From Brooklawnia cerclae (GTDB lineage Bacteria; Actinomycetota; Actinomycetes; Propionibacteriales; Propionibacteriaceae), in assembly GCF_011758645.1 (NCBI RefSeq), contig NZ_JAAMOZ010000001.1:372001-436000 (forward strand): DNA of 64,000 nucleotides. The letters run 5' to 3'. Each line of letters begins with the position of its first letter. Within the stretch, counting starts at the first letter, position 1. The notes under the pieces are model-generated. The model did not search any database. It was not told the origin of the DNA and worked only from the letters and a program-made list of their open reading frames with translations. This document shows, in pieces, positions 40,801-48,999 of this stretch. Position numbers and translations under genes: made by a program.

Positions 40801-42087
40801 TCAACGGGGCGAGTCGTCGACCTCCTCGGTCAGCGTGCCGCGTTCGAGCCGCACCCAGCCCCGGGCGCCCGTGTCGAGGTGCAGGTGGAGGTCGTCGGTG
40901 CGCATGACGACGGCGGTGATGACGACCAGCGAGACCCCGACGGCGATCACGCCGAACAGAAGTGTCGACTGCGGGCCTGCGTGGTCGCCCAGCCAGCCGA
41001 CCAGGGGAGCGATCAGCGGCGTGACGCCCATGATGACCAGCCCCCACAGCGCCATGACCCGTCCGCGCATCTGGGGTGACGTGCGCGACTGAATCATGGT
41101 GTTTCCCGTCACCAGGACGGTGATGGTGGCCAGCCCCACCGGAATCTGCAAGGCCGTGAAGAGGGCGAACGACGGCGAGAGTGCCGCCGCGAGGTTGAAC
41201 ACGGTGTAGCCCGCCATGCCGCCGAGGATGTAACGCAACCGGGGCTTGGCGCGTCCCGCCGCCCACAGCGCTGCCACGAGGGCCCCGACGCCCATCGCCG
41301 ACCCGACGATGCCGTACTCACCGGGCCCCCGGCCGTAGAACTCCGTGGCCATCACGGCGTTGGAGATCTGGTAGTTGAAGCCGAGGCCGCCCACCGCCAG
41401 GCCCGTGGCGAGGATCACCAGCAGGTCGGGACGCCGCAACGCGTACCGGAACCCCTCACGCGTGCGTCCCCGGCCGGTCGCCACGGGTGCCGGGTGCAGC
41501 TCGTCCGCCCGCATCACGGCGAGCGCGATGAGCATCGCCAGGCACGCGAACGCCTCGACGACGATCGCCCACCCGGTGCCCACGACCGCTATGACCACGC
41601 CGCCGAGCCCCGGGCCCACGAGCCGTGCCATGTTGAAGCTCGCCGAGTTGAGGCCGATCGCGTTGGGAAGGCTACGGGCCGGCACCACCTCGCTGACGAA
41701 CGACTGCCGAGCCGGGTTGTCGAAACTGAAGGCGATCCCGTCGTTGAGCGCCAGCAGATAGACCATCCACAGCTGCGCGTGCCCGGACAGGACGAGGGCC
41801 GCGAGGACCACCTGGTCGAGGGCGGTGATGACGTTGGTCACCAGCAGGATCCGGCGCTTGGGCAGACGGTCGGCGACCGAGCCCGCGAAGGGGGCGAGGA
41901 CCAGCCCTGGTGCGAACATGATCGCGGTGACCAGGCCGAGCGCCGATGCACTGCCCTGGGTCAATTCCATCAGGACGAGCCACGACACTGCGGTACGGCC
42001 CATCCACGACCCGATGTTGCTGACGATCGCGCCGGTGAAGTAGATGCGGTAGTTGGGAATCGCGAGAGAACTGAAGATTGAACGCAT
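40801..42087 (-). CDS. MFS transporter (EntS-like exporter)
   Basis: A 428-residue MFS_3-type transporter with twelve membrane segments, an IPNYRIYFTGAIVSNIGSWM start, and LAPFAGSVADRLPKRRIL as motif A. Members of this group export siderophores or drugs. The ATG at 42087 was chosen because the family begins close to the IPNYR motif; ATGs nine and thirteen codons upstream are possible. It is 35 bases downstream of, and convergent in no way with, the LacI gene; both run leftward. Confidence 0.85.
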   Translation of the reverse strand: MRSIFSSLAIPNYRIYFTGAIVSNIGSWMGRTAVSWLVLMELTQGSASALGLVTAIMFAPGLVLAPFAGSVADRLPKRRILLVTNVITALDQVVLAALVLSGHAQLWMVYLLALNDGIAFSFDNPARQSFVSEVVPARSLPNAIGLNSASFNMARLVGPGLGGVVIAVVGTGWAIVVEAFACLAMLIALAVMRADELHPAPVATGRGRTREGFRYALRRPDLLVILATGLAVGGLGFNYQISNAVMATEFYGRGPGEYGIVGSAMGVGALVAALWAAGRAKPRLRYILGGMAGYTVFNLAAALSPSFALFTALQIPVGLATITVLVTGNTMIQSRTSPQMRGRVMALWGLVIMGVTPLIAPLVGWLGDHAGPQSTLLFGVIAVGVSLVVITAVVMRTDDLHLHLDTGARGWVRLERGTLTEEVDDSPR

Positions 42088-42152
42088 GCCGTGGACACGG
42101 TACATGGCGGCGGTGGCCGGGCGCACCGCGCCTCACAGGAAACGCACAAAAA

Positions 42153-42410
42153 CTACAACCTGCGCAGGAAATCCGGGTCGTCGTCCGGTGGCGCCGTCGG
42201 GCGAGCCGCTCCTGACGGATGCTGCGGGCGTGACAGCGGGCGCCCGAAGAGCAGCCATGCCAAAGGCCCGACCAGAGGTATCCCTATGACCACGACCGCC
42301 CAGAGCCACTTGGGCATGTAGCGCACGTCCAGTGTGCGCGCCTGGGCCACCTCGACCGTGCAGTACACGGTCAAGGCGATCAATACGATGATCGGAAGCA
42401 CCCGCCCCAT
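42153..42410 (-). CDS. PLDc_N-domain small membrane protein
   Basis: An 85-residue protein with two membrane segments (PIIVLIALTVYCTVEVAQA and LWAVVVIGIPLVGPLAWLLF), the PLDc_N / cardiolipin-synthase N-terminal layout, and a Pro-rich hydrophilic tail. Such proteins are common in actinobacteria and of unknown role. It precedes the MFS gene in the same direction. Confidence 0.8.
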   Translation of the reverse strand: MGRVLPIIVLIALTVYCTVEVAQARTLDVRYMPKWLWAVVVIGIPLVGPLAWLLFGRPLSRPQHPSGAARPTAPPDDDPDFLRRL

Positions 42411-42657
42411 GCACCCATTCTAGACGCGTTCCCCGGCGGTGACGCCCGCCCCGGCGGGCGAACCCGTGCGATCGAACGACCGCGTGTCCGAATACAGAAA
42501 TCGGTTGGCGACCGTCGCTCCGTGTGTAACATTCTTGTTAACGCATCCCCCGTCAACCGGGTGGATCCGGGGCGAGACACCCGCGAAGAGGCAGGTGAAT
42601 CCCGGATTGCTCGTGGGTTGTGTCGCGATGCATCGGATCGATTCTCAGGAGCTACCA

Positions 42658-43035
42658 ATGAAGATAGCGATGCTGCTGGACGCTGCCGGCCGGGCGACTC
42701 ACCCCGAGGCCGACGGCACCCTATACGTCTACGAACGGCGGGGGAACGACTGGGTCGTCTCCTGCACCCGAGAGCACTTGGCCGCTGGTCGCGTCACGGT
42801 CATATCCATGCGCGGGTACCTGACCGGCATGTGTGACTGGTTGCGCGACAGCGGCTGTACCGTGCTCGCCGCTCAGGCCCCGCGGGGCTTCGGGCGTCTG
42901 GTCTTCGGCCGGAAGAACATCGACTACTGGCTCGTCGACGGTGAACCCAACAACTACCTGGACGAGATCGAGGACTGCTACCTGCGCAGGGAACAGGCGG
43001 CCGCAGCGGCTGCCCAGGCGGCCGCCACCAGCTAG
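42658..43035 (+). CDS. AnfO-like protein (Fe-nitrogenase accessory family homologue)
   Basis: A 125-residue protein starting MKIAMLLDAAGRATHPEADG. The pattern of a G-x-LYVYERRGNDW strand, a central IRG/MRGYLTGMCDWLRDSGC helix, and the ending YWLVDGEPNNYLDEIEDC matches the AnfO family (iron-only nitrogenase accessory protein). No nitrogenase gene is present and the host is not expected to fix nitrogen, so a wider role in metal or cofactor handling is likely. CAGGAGC precedes the ATG at 42658. A 247-base leader upstream may contain a structured RNA. A stem-loop follows the gene. Confidence 0.72.
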   Translation: MKIAMLLDAAGRATHPEADGTLYVYERRGNDWVVSCTREHLAAGRVTVISMRGYLTGMCDWLRDSGCTVLAAQAPRGFGRLVFGRKNIDYWLVDGEPNNYLDEIEDCYLRREQAAAAAAQAAATS

Positions 43036-43070
43036 TCGCTCGTGACACTCAGCGCCGGCATCCAGCCCGT

Positions 43071-43100
43071 GGCACCTCTGCTGAGGAGCCGCGGGCTGGA
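43071..43100. terminator. Stem-loop after the AnfO-like gene
   Basis: The arms TCCAGCCCG (43071-43079) and CGGGCTGGA (43092-43100) form a nested GC-rich hairpin. No long T run follows, so termination is only likely. It separates the AnfO-like gene from menE. Confidence 0.55.
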
Positions 43101-43139
43101 CGCTGTCATGGTGCGAGCCACCGCACGGCGTCCTACGAT

Positions 43140-44318
43140 GTGACGATGGCCGAACGACGACACGTGCGCGTCTGTCACCCGGACGACGTCGCATCCCTGC
43201 TGCCCGAGGCCCTGGCCGGGGAGTTCGTGCTGGCGCCGGTCGCCGACGACGCGGCGCTGGGTGCGGTACGGCCCGACGAGCCGGTGACAGAGCCCGATGC
43301 GGCGCTCATCGTCACCACCTCCGGGTCGACCGGACGACCGAAAGGCGTCGTCCTGTCGGCGTCGGCGATCCGCGCGGCGGCCGCCTCGTTCCGCACCCGG
43401 TATGGGGCCTTCACCTGGACGCTGGCGTTGCCCGCCCAGTATGTCGCCGGGGTCATGGTCGTGGCCCGCGGCCTGCTCGATCTGCAATGGGGTGGCCAGG
43501 GCGTCCGCCAGATCGGCCGGCATCTCACGGGACTCGAGCAGGTCGGCGCCGAGCCCGGATCAGGACGCAACGCGATCTCCATCGTCCCGACGCAACTCGT
43601 GCGCGCGCTGGCCGACACCACCCTGACCGCTGCTCTGGCGCGATTCGACGCGGTGCTGGTGGGAGGCGCGGCGATGTCCCCCGAGGTACTCGATCGCGCC
43701 CGGGACGCGGGCATCGTGGTACTGACGAGCTACGGCATGAGCGAGACCTGCGGGGGCTGCGTCTTCGACGGCGTCCCGCTGCCCGGTGTCGACGTGACGC
43801 TCGGCGAGCGCGGACGCATCGCACTGGGCGGGCCGATGGTCTTCTCCGGCTATCGCGGAGACCCGGAGACGACATCGTCCACGCTTGTCGGGGGCTCGGT
43901 GGTGACCAACGACCGGGGCGAATGGCGTGAGGACGGGCACGGCCCACGGCGGCTGGCCGTGCTGGGGCGGTTCGACGACGTGGTGATCAGCGGCGGCGTC
44001 AACGTCGACCTGGCGGCGGTGCAGCGCGCGGTCGACACCGTCGGGAGGGACGCGGCGGTCGTGGACGCCGAGGACGCAGAATGGGGCGCCCGGATCGTGC
44101 TGGCCACCACCGACGCGGCCGTGGATCTCGATTGGTGGCGGCAGACCCTGCGCACGACCCTGCAGCCCGCGGCGCTGCCCCGTCAGGTCATCGTCTTCGA
44201 CGAACTGCCACGCACCGCGTCCGGGAAACTCGATCGCCGCGCCCTGCGAACCCTGGTGGCAAGATGGGGCGGCGGGCGCGCCGTGCGGGCGTCCGGTCAG
44301 GAGGTCGTAGGTGGCTAG
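43140..44318 (+). CDS. menE: o-Succinylbenzoate-CoA ligase
   Basis: A 392-residue AMP-dependent ligase. The P-loop is TTSGSTGRPKGV, followed by SYGMSETCGG, LGRFDDVVISGGVNV and RTASGKLDRRAL, the adenylation and C-terminal Lys motifs. It makes o-succinylbenzoyl-CoA in menaquinone synthesis. It is shorter at the N-terminus than typical MenE, as in other actinobacteria. The start is GTG at 43140 or ATG at 43146. It overlaps menA by eight bases. Confidence 0.92.
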   Translation: MTMAERRHVRVCHPDDVASLLPEALAGEFVLAPVADDAALGAVRPDEPVTEPDAALIVTTSGSTGRPKGVVLSASAIRAAAASFRTRYGAFTWTLALPAQYVAGVMVVARGLLDLQWGGQGVRQIGRHLTGLEQVGAEPGSGRNAISIVPTQLVRALADTTLTAALARFDAVLVGGAAMSPEVLDRARDAGIVVLTSYGMSETCGGCVFDGVPLPGVDVTLGERGRIALGGPMVFSGYRGDPETTSSTLVGGSVVTNDRGEWREDGHGPRRLAVLGRFDDVVISGGVNVDLAAVQRAVDTVGRDAAVVDAEDAEWGARIVLATTDAAVDLDWWRQTLRTTLQPAALPRQVIVFDELPRTASGKLDRRALRTLVARWGGGRAVRASGQEVVGG

Positions 44319-45189
44319 TCTCGCGGAATGGGTCGAGGGAGCCCGGCTCAGGACGCTCAACGCGGCCATCGCGCCGGTGTTCGCCGGGAGCGCGATCGCG
44401 GTGCACGAGGACGCGTTCAGCCCGGTCCGTGCGCTGCTGGCGCTCGTCGTCGCGCTCGCCCTGCAGGTGGGCGTCAACTACGCCAACGACTACTCCGACG
44501 GCGTGCGAGGAACCGACGAGGTGCGCGTGGGGCCGCAGCGCCTGGTCGGGTCCGGGGCCGCGGAGCCGGCCGCCGTCAAGCGGGCGGCCTTCATCTGTTT
44601 CGGGATCGCCGCAGTGGCCGGGCTCGTCCTGGTGGCCCTCAGCGGCCTGTGGTGGCTGCTCGCCGTGGGGGTGGCGAGCATCCTCGCCGCCTGGTACTAC
44701 ACCGGCGGGCGGAACCCGTACGGCTACCGGGGACTCGGCGAGGTGTTCTGCTTCGTCTTCTTCGGCCTCGTCGCGGTCGCGGGCACGACCATCGTCCAAG
44801 TGCTCGGGGTGCCGGGGCCGACCTGGTTCGCGGCGAGCGCCATGGGTGCCCTGGCGTGTGCGGTGCTGGTCTGCAACAACCTGCGCGATCTCCCGACCGA
44901 TCGGCAGTCGGGCAAACGAACCCTCGAGACGATGCTCGGTGACGGGCGGAGCCGCGCCTTCTATGCGGTGCTTGCCGTCGTCGCGACGGCATGCGTCGTG
45001 GCGACCGCTGCGACCACCACCTGGTGGGCACTCCTCGGTCTGGGCGGGCTCGTCTTCCTGGTCCCGGCCGCCCGGCACGTGCTCTCGGGCGGGACGGGCA
45101 TGGCCTTGGTGCGCACCCTGAAGCTGACCGGGTTCGCCGAGCTGGCCGCGGCGGTCGGTCTCTACGCCGGCATGCTGATCGGGGCCTGA
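44311..45189 (+). CDS. menA: 1,4-Dihydroxy-2-naphthoate polyprenyltransferase
   Basis: A 292-residue UbiA-family membrane enzyme with eight or nine hydrophobic segments. The two Asp-rich motifs are NYANDYSDGVRGTDE and NNLRDLPTD. It joins the polyprenyl tail to the naphthoate ring, giving demethylmenaquinone. The GTG at 44311 overlaps the menE end; menC follows after one base. Confidence 0.93.
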   Translation: MASLAEWVEGARLRTLNAAIAPVFAGSAIAVHEDAFSPVRALLALVVALALQVGVNYANDYSDGVRGTDEVRVGPQRLVGSGAAEPAAVKRAAFICFGIAAVAGLVLVALSGLWWLLAVGVASILAAWYYTGGRNPYGYRGLGEVFCFVFFGLVAVAGTTIVQVLGVPGPTWFAASAMGALACAVLVCNNLRDLPTDRQSGKRTLETMLGDGRSRAFYAVLAVVATACVVATAATTTWWALLGLGGLVFLVPAARHVLSGGTGMALVRTLKLTGFAELAAAVGLYAGMLIGA

Positions 45190-45190
45190 C

Positions 45191-46207
45191 ATGGCCGTTC
45201 GGGAGTTCGACGAGGCCGTCGCCTATTCGATCGGCCTGCGCACCCGCTTCCGCGGTATCGACGTGCGTGAAGGCATGCTGTTGCGGAGCGGCGAGCAATG
45301 GGCCGAGTGGAGCCCCTTCACCGAGTACGACGACGCCGAGGCCGCGACCTGGCTGCGGGCGAGCCTCGCCGAGGACGATCCCGTGCCGCTGCGCACGCGG
45401 GTGCCCGTCAATGTCACGGTGCCCGTGGTCACCCCCGACGTGGCTCGCCGGCTCGTCGAGGACTCGCGATGCCGCACGGCCAAGGTGAAGGTGGCCGATC
45501 CGCGGTCGTCCCTGGAGGACGACCTGCACCGCCTGGAGGCCGTGCGCCGGGCCCTGGGCCCGGATGGCGCGCTCCGGGTCGACGCCAACGGCGCATGGAG
45601 CGTGGGCGAGGCACTCGTCGCGTTGCGGGCGATGGAACGGTTCGGCCTCCAGTACGCCGAGCAGCCCTGCCGCACGGTGGAGGAACTGGCCGAACTGCGG
45701 CGAAGGCTGCGCGCCGAGCACGTGGCGGTGCCGGTGGCGGCCGACGAGTCGATCCGGCGATCCGGTGACCCGATGCGCGTCGCCGAACTCGGCGCCGCCG
45801 ACGTCGTCGTGCTGAAGGTCCAGCCCCTCGGCGGCTGGCGGGCATGCCTCGAACTCGTCGCCGCACTCGGCCTACCCGCCGTGATCAGCTCCGCGCTCGA
45901 AACCTCGCTCGGCATCTGGGCGGGGCTGCGGACCGCGGCGGCACTCCCGTCGTCGTCCGGCCCGGGCGGATCGGTGCCGGCCTGCGGGCTCGACACGGTT
46001 CGGCTGTTCACCGGCGACGCCATCGCCGAGCCGCTGATCTCCCAGGACGGGGAGATCAGCGTCGGCGAACGGCCCGTCCCCGACACGGCCGCACTCGCTC
46101 GGGTGCGGGCGGATGCCGACCGGCAGCGATGGTGGCGCGAACGGCTCGAACGGTGCCTGCGGATCCTGGACGTACCCAGGCGCGATGCGAGCGGGGGGAC
46201 GCGATGA
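45191..46207 (+). CDS. menC: o-Succinylbenzoate synthase
   Basis: A 338-residue enolase-superfamily enzyme. The active-site set is visible: first Lys in TAKVKVAD, metal Asp in RVDANGAW, Glu in YAEQPC, Asp in VAADESI and second Lys in VVLKVQPLGG. It dehydrates SHCHC to o-succinylbenzoate. It overlaps menD by four bases. Confidence 0.93.
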   Translation: MAVREFDEAVAYSIGLRTRFRGIDVREGMLLRSGEQWAEWSPFTEYDDAEAATWLRASLAEDDPVPLRTRVPVNVTVPVVTPDVARRLVEDSRCRTAKVKVADPRSSLEDDLHRLEAVRRALGPDGALRVDANGAWSVGEALVALRAMERFGLQYAEQPCRTVEELAELRRRLRAEHVAVPVAADESIRRSGDPMRVAELGAADVVVLKVQPLGGWRACLELVAALGLPAVISSALETSLGIWAGLRTAAALPSSSGPGGSVPACGLDTVRLFTGDAIAEPLISQDGEISVGERPVPDTAALARVRADADRQRWWRERLERCLRILDVPRRDASGGTR

Positions 46208-47763
46208 GTTCGGCCCGGCTCGGGGCCGTGGTGGCGGCCGCGCTCGCGGCGGCGGGGGTGCGCGAGGTCGTCGTCTGCCCTGGATCGCGAAACACACCGT
46301 TGGCAGTCGCGCTGGCCCGCTCCGAAGCCGCGGGACGCCTGCGCGTCCACACGCGTACCGACGAGCGATCGGGTGGCTTCCTCGCCCTCGGCCTGGCGCG
46401 CGCGGCGGGCATCGCGGCCGTCGTCGTCACCTCGGGCACCGCCGTCGGCAACCTCATGCCCGCTGTGATGGAGGCACGAGCAGCGGGGGTGCCGCTGGTG
46501 GTGCTCACCGCCGACCGCCCGGCGACCCTCGTGGGCAGCGGAGCGAACCAGACCGCCGATCAGCGAGGCATCTTCGGTGTCCAGGTGGTGGCTGACGTGC
46601 AGTTGACGAGCACAGACGCTTCCCCGAAGGCATGGTCTGCGGCGATGAGGCGGGCGATCGGCGCCGCGCTGGGCGTCCGCACCCGCAACCCCGGCCCCGT
46701 ACAGGTCAACCTGGCATTCACCGAGCCCTTCGTCCACGACGGCCCGTCGGAGGACGTGGAGATTCCGCCGTGGCTCATCGCGGCATCGCGGCCGGCCGAT
46801 CCGGTGGTGCTTCCGGCAGGCCCGCGCACCGTCGTCCTCGCGGGGGACGCGTCGTCCGCGGTGGGGCGCCGGGCCCGGGATGCGGCCGAGACCGCCGGGG
46901 TGCCGTTGCTCGCCGAGCCGTCCAGCAACGCGCGGGGCGGGCCCTGCGCGGTGCCGCGGTATCGCGAGGTGCTCGACGGGCCGCTCGGGACACAGATCGA
47001 ACGGGTCGTCCTGTTCGGGCATCCCACCTTGTCGCGGCCGGTGACACGGCTGCTGGGCCGCGAGGATGTGGAGTTGGTCGTCGTGGCCGACCGTGCGTGG
47101 TGGCCCGACCCCGGTTTCGCCGCCGACCTGGTCGTCGACGGCGTGCTGCCCGAGCCCGGTGGGGACGCGGGCTGGCTGGGGGAGTGGCTCGCCTCAGGCG
47201 CCGCACGATCGACCGGACCGGGCGAGGCTCCGATCACCGGGCCCGAACTCGCCGCGGCCGTCGTGGCGGCCGCCGAGGGAAACCTGGTGTTCGGCTCGTC
47301 CAACCCCATCCGCGACGCCGATCTCGCTCCCGTCCGTCCGGACGACGGCCCTGTTTGCTGGGCGAATCGAGGCCTGTCCGGCATCGACGGGGTGATCTCG
47401 ACCGGCGCGGGCATCGCCCTGGGCACCGGCCGGCCGACCACGGTGCTGCTCGGCGACCTCGGCTTCCTTCACGACCTCGGGAGCCTGCACGTGCCCGCCC
47501 GCGACATCGTCCCCGACCTGCGCGTCGTCGTGGCCGACGACGACGGCGGGAGCATCTTCCGCACACTGGAGATCGCCGAGGACGCGCCTGACCTGCTGGA
47601 ACGCGTGTTCCTCATGCCGCACGGACGAGACCTCGCCGCGCTCGCGGCGGGTTTCGGCTGGCCGGCGCACCGGATCTCGTCGCGGGAAGAGCTGTGGGCT
47701 CGCCTGGCCGAGCCGGTGCGCGGGATCGAGGTACTCGTCGTCGGCATCGATCGCACCCGTTGA
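46204..47763 (+). CDS. menD: SEPHCHC synthase (MenD)
   Basis: A 519-residue ThDP enzyme. The conserved N-terminal Glu lies in RTDERSGGFLALGLA, and the ThDP/Mg motif is GDLGFLHDLGSLHVPA followed by VVADDDGGSIF. It joins isochorismate and 2-oxoglutarate in the first committed step. The ATG at 46204 overlaps the menC stop. It is the last gene of the rightward men operon. Confidence 0.95.
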   Translation: MSSARLGAVVAAALAAAGVREVVVCPGSRNTPLAVALARSEAAGRLRVHTRTDERSGGFLALGLARAAGIAAVVVTSGTAVGNLMPAVMEARAAGVPLVVLTADRPATLVGSGANQTADQRGIFGVQVVADVQLTSTDASPKAWSAAMRRAIGAALGVRTRNPGPVQVNLAFTEPFVHDGPSEDVEIPPWLIAASRPADPVVLPAGPRTVVLAGDASSAVGRRARDAAETAGVPLLAEPSSNARGGPCAVPRYREVLDGPLGTQIERVVLFGHPTLSRPVTRLLGREDVELVVVADRAWWPDPGFAADLVVDGVLPEPGGDAGWLGEWLASGAARSTGPGEAPITGPELAAAVVAAAEGNLVFGSSNPIRDADLAPVRPDDGPVCWANRGLSGIDGVISTGAGIALGTGRPTTVLLGDLGFLHDLGSLHVPARDIVPDLRVVVADDDGGSIFRTLEIAEDAPDLLERVFLMPHGRDLAALAAGFGWPAHRISSREELWARLAEPVRGIEVLVVGIDRTR

Positions 47764-47802
47764 GACGGTGGCGGCCCCCGGCGACTCGGCTCGCCGCCCG
47801 GC

Positions 47803-47911
47803 CGTGACACAGTTCCTCCAAACTTCGTCTCCGAGCCCGGCGTCGAGATGAACGTGCTTGTGAACGCAATCCCTCGACCTGAGCCCGCAAATTTGAAGGA
47901 ACTCAGTCACG
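47803..47911. repeat. Terminal-inverted-repeat element A
   Basis: A 109-bp segment bounded by CGTGACACAGTTCCTCCAA and a near-complementary right arm (ATTTGAAGGAACTCAGTCACG). The right arm runs into the last codons of the DUF559 gene. A related element lies on the other side of that gene (48830-48949) with the same CGTGAC..AGTTCCT.CAAA ends. No transposase is present, so MITE-like or structural RNA origin is possible. Confidence 0.6.
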
Positions 47912-48766
47912 CCACCGGCCAGGAACCACGGCGCGGGTCTGCGCGATCACCAACCGTGACTCGTTCCAGATCATGCGCGGGGTGACGTGGAGCACCGCCC
48001 ACCCATCGGCCACGAATGAGTTGTGACGGTCACGGTCCGACTCGAAACTGCCCGGGCCGTCGTGATGGCTCCGACCATCCACCTCCACGATCACCCGGGC
48101 GTGTCGGAAGGCGACGTCCGGAATGAACCTCCGGCCGCCGCAGATCATCGGTTGATTGCCGACCCATCCGGTGATCCCGGCCGACCTGTACAGCTGATGC
48201 AGGTCGAGTTCGGGCACCGACCACGGGTTGCCCGATGCGGCGAGGAGGCATTCGGCGCGGGACGAGACCCCGTGGCGCCAGGGCAGGGTGGCGTCGGCCC
48301 AGGACAAGGACTCGAGGCTTACGGATCCGGTTCGCAAACCGTGGCACAGCGCGTCCCAGCGTCCCATCGCCGCCATGTCGAGCACGGTCAGCGCGGGGTT
48401 GGTCGCCTGCCCTGCCTCCCAGGCGACTCTCAGGTCGTACGGCACGCTCACCTGGTGCAATCGCACACCGTCGGGAACCAGTCGGGTGTTGGCCCCGGCG
48501 AGATCGATCGCATCCACAGGGCAGTCACGCCAGAAGGTCACGAGTGCCGCAGCCGGGCCCATCAGGACGTGTCCGGGCTGCCAGGCCAACGCTGCGCGGG
48601 CGCGGATTCCCGGGTCCGCCGACAGGTTCGAGGCGACAAGCACCCCCGGGAAGAGTCGCACCAGTTCTCCCGCCGCGATGGCGCGTGCGAACTGGTTGCG
48701 AAGATGCCGATGCTCGCGGGTCACTATGATCCCGCGACCCTGTTCCAGTGCCGATTCGATGGACAT
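47903..48766 (-). CDS. DUF559 endonuclease-like protein with AbiEi-like N-terminus
   Basis: A 287-residue protein of a group common in actinobacteria. The C-terminal part is Vsr/DUF559-like with FIPDVAFRHARVIVEVDG and SHHDGPGSFESDRDRHNSFV, a likely PD-(D/E)xK site. The N-terminal half (residues 1-150) has the HTH-like AbiEi pattern (GELVRLFPGVLVASNL). Functions are not settled; defence or repair roles have been proposed. It is an accessory gene between menD and the rest of the men set and is flanked by two related repeat elements. Confidence 0.8.
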   Translation of the reverse strand: MSIESALEQGRGIIVTREHRHLRNQFARAIAAGELVRLFPGVLVASNLSADPGIRARAALAWQPGHVLMGPAAALVTFWRDCPVDAIDLAGANTRLVPDGVRLHQVSVPYDLRVAWEAGQATNPALTVLDMAAMGRWDALCHGLRTGSVSLESLSWADATLPWRHGVSSRAECLLAASGNPWSVPELDLHQLYRSAGITGWVGNQPMICGGRRFIPDVAFRHARVIVEVDGRSHHDGPGSFESDRDRHNSFVADGWAVLHVTPRMIWNESRLVIAQTRAVVPGRWRD

Positions 48767-48829
48767 GCCCAGATCGTGGGTGTCTCGGGCCCGCTTGCAC
48801 CAAAATCGGCCCGCCTGTGGATGAGCGCG

Positions 48830-48949
48830 CGTGACTGAGTTCCTTCAATTTATGTCAGCGTCGGCCTGCCGTCAGCATCTCCCGTAGTCGTGGTGATCCG
48901 ATGACCCTTGTGGAGGCCAGCCGGGCGTGTTTGAAGGAAGCTGGTCACG
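48830..48949. repeat. Terminal-inverted-repeat element B
   Basis: A 120-bp segment bounded by CGTGACTGAGTTCCTTCAA and CGTGTTTGAAGGAAGCTGG / TCACG, related to element A at 47803-47911. The interiors of A and B are unlike, so only the ends are conserved. Confidence 0.6.
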
Positions 48950-48999
48950 GGCGGCAGCGGTGACCTTGCGGCTCGGCCGCACGGGACGGGCAGAAGACC

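Noticed and set aside
42530-42657. Structured RNA leader before the AnfO-like gene, possibly a molybdenum-cofactor switch
   Set aside because: Several GC-rich helices are possible, but no conserved motif of a known riboswitch class is visible.
45223-47022. 599-codon open frame on the minus strand
   Set aside because: Antisense to menC and menD, which have full catalytic motifs and overlapping starts.
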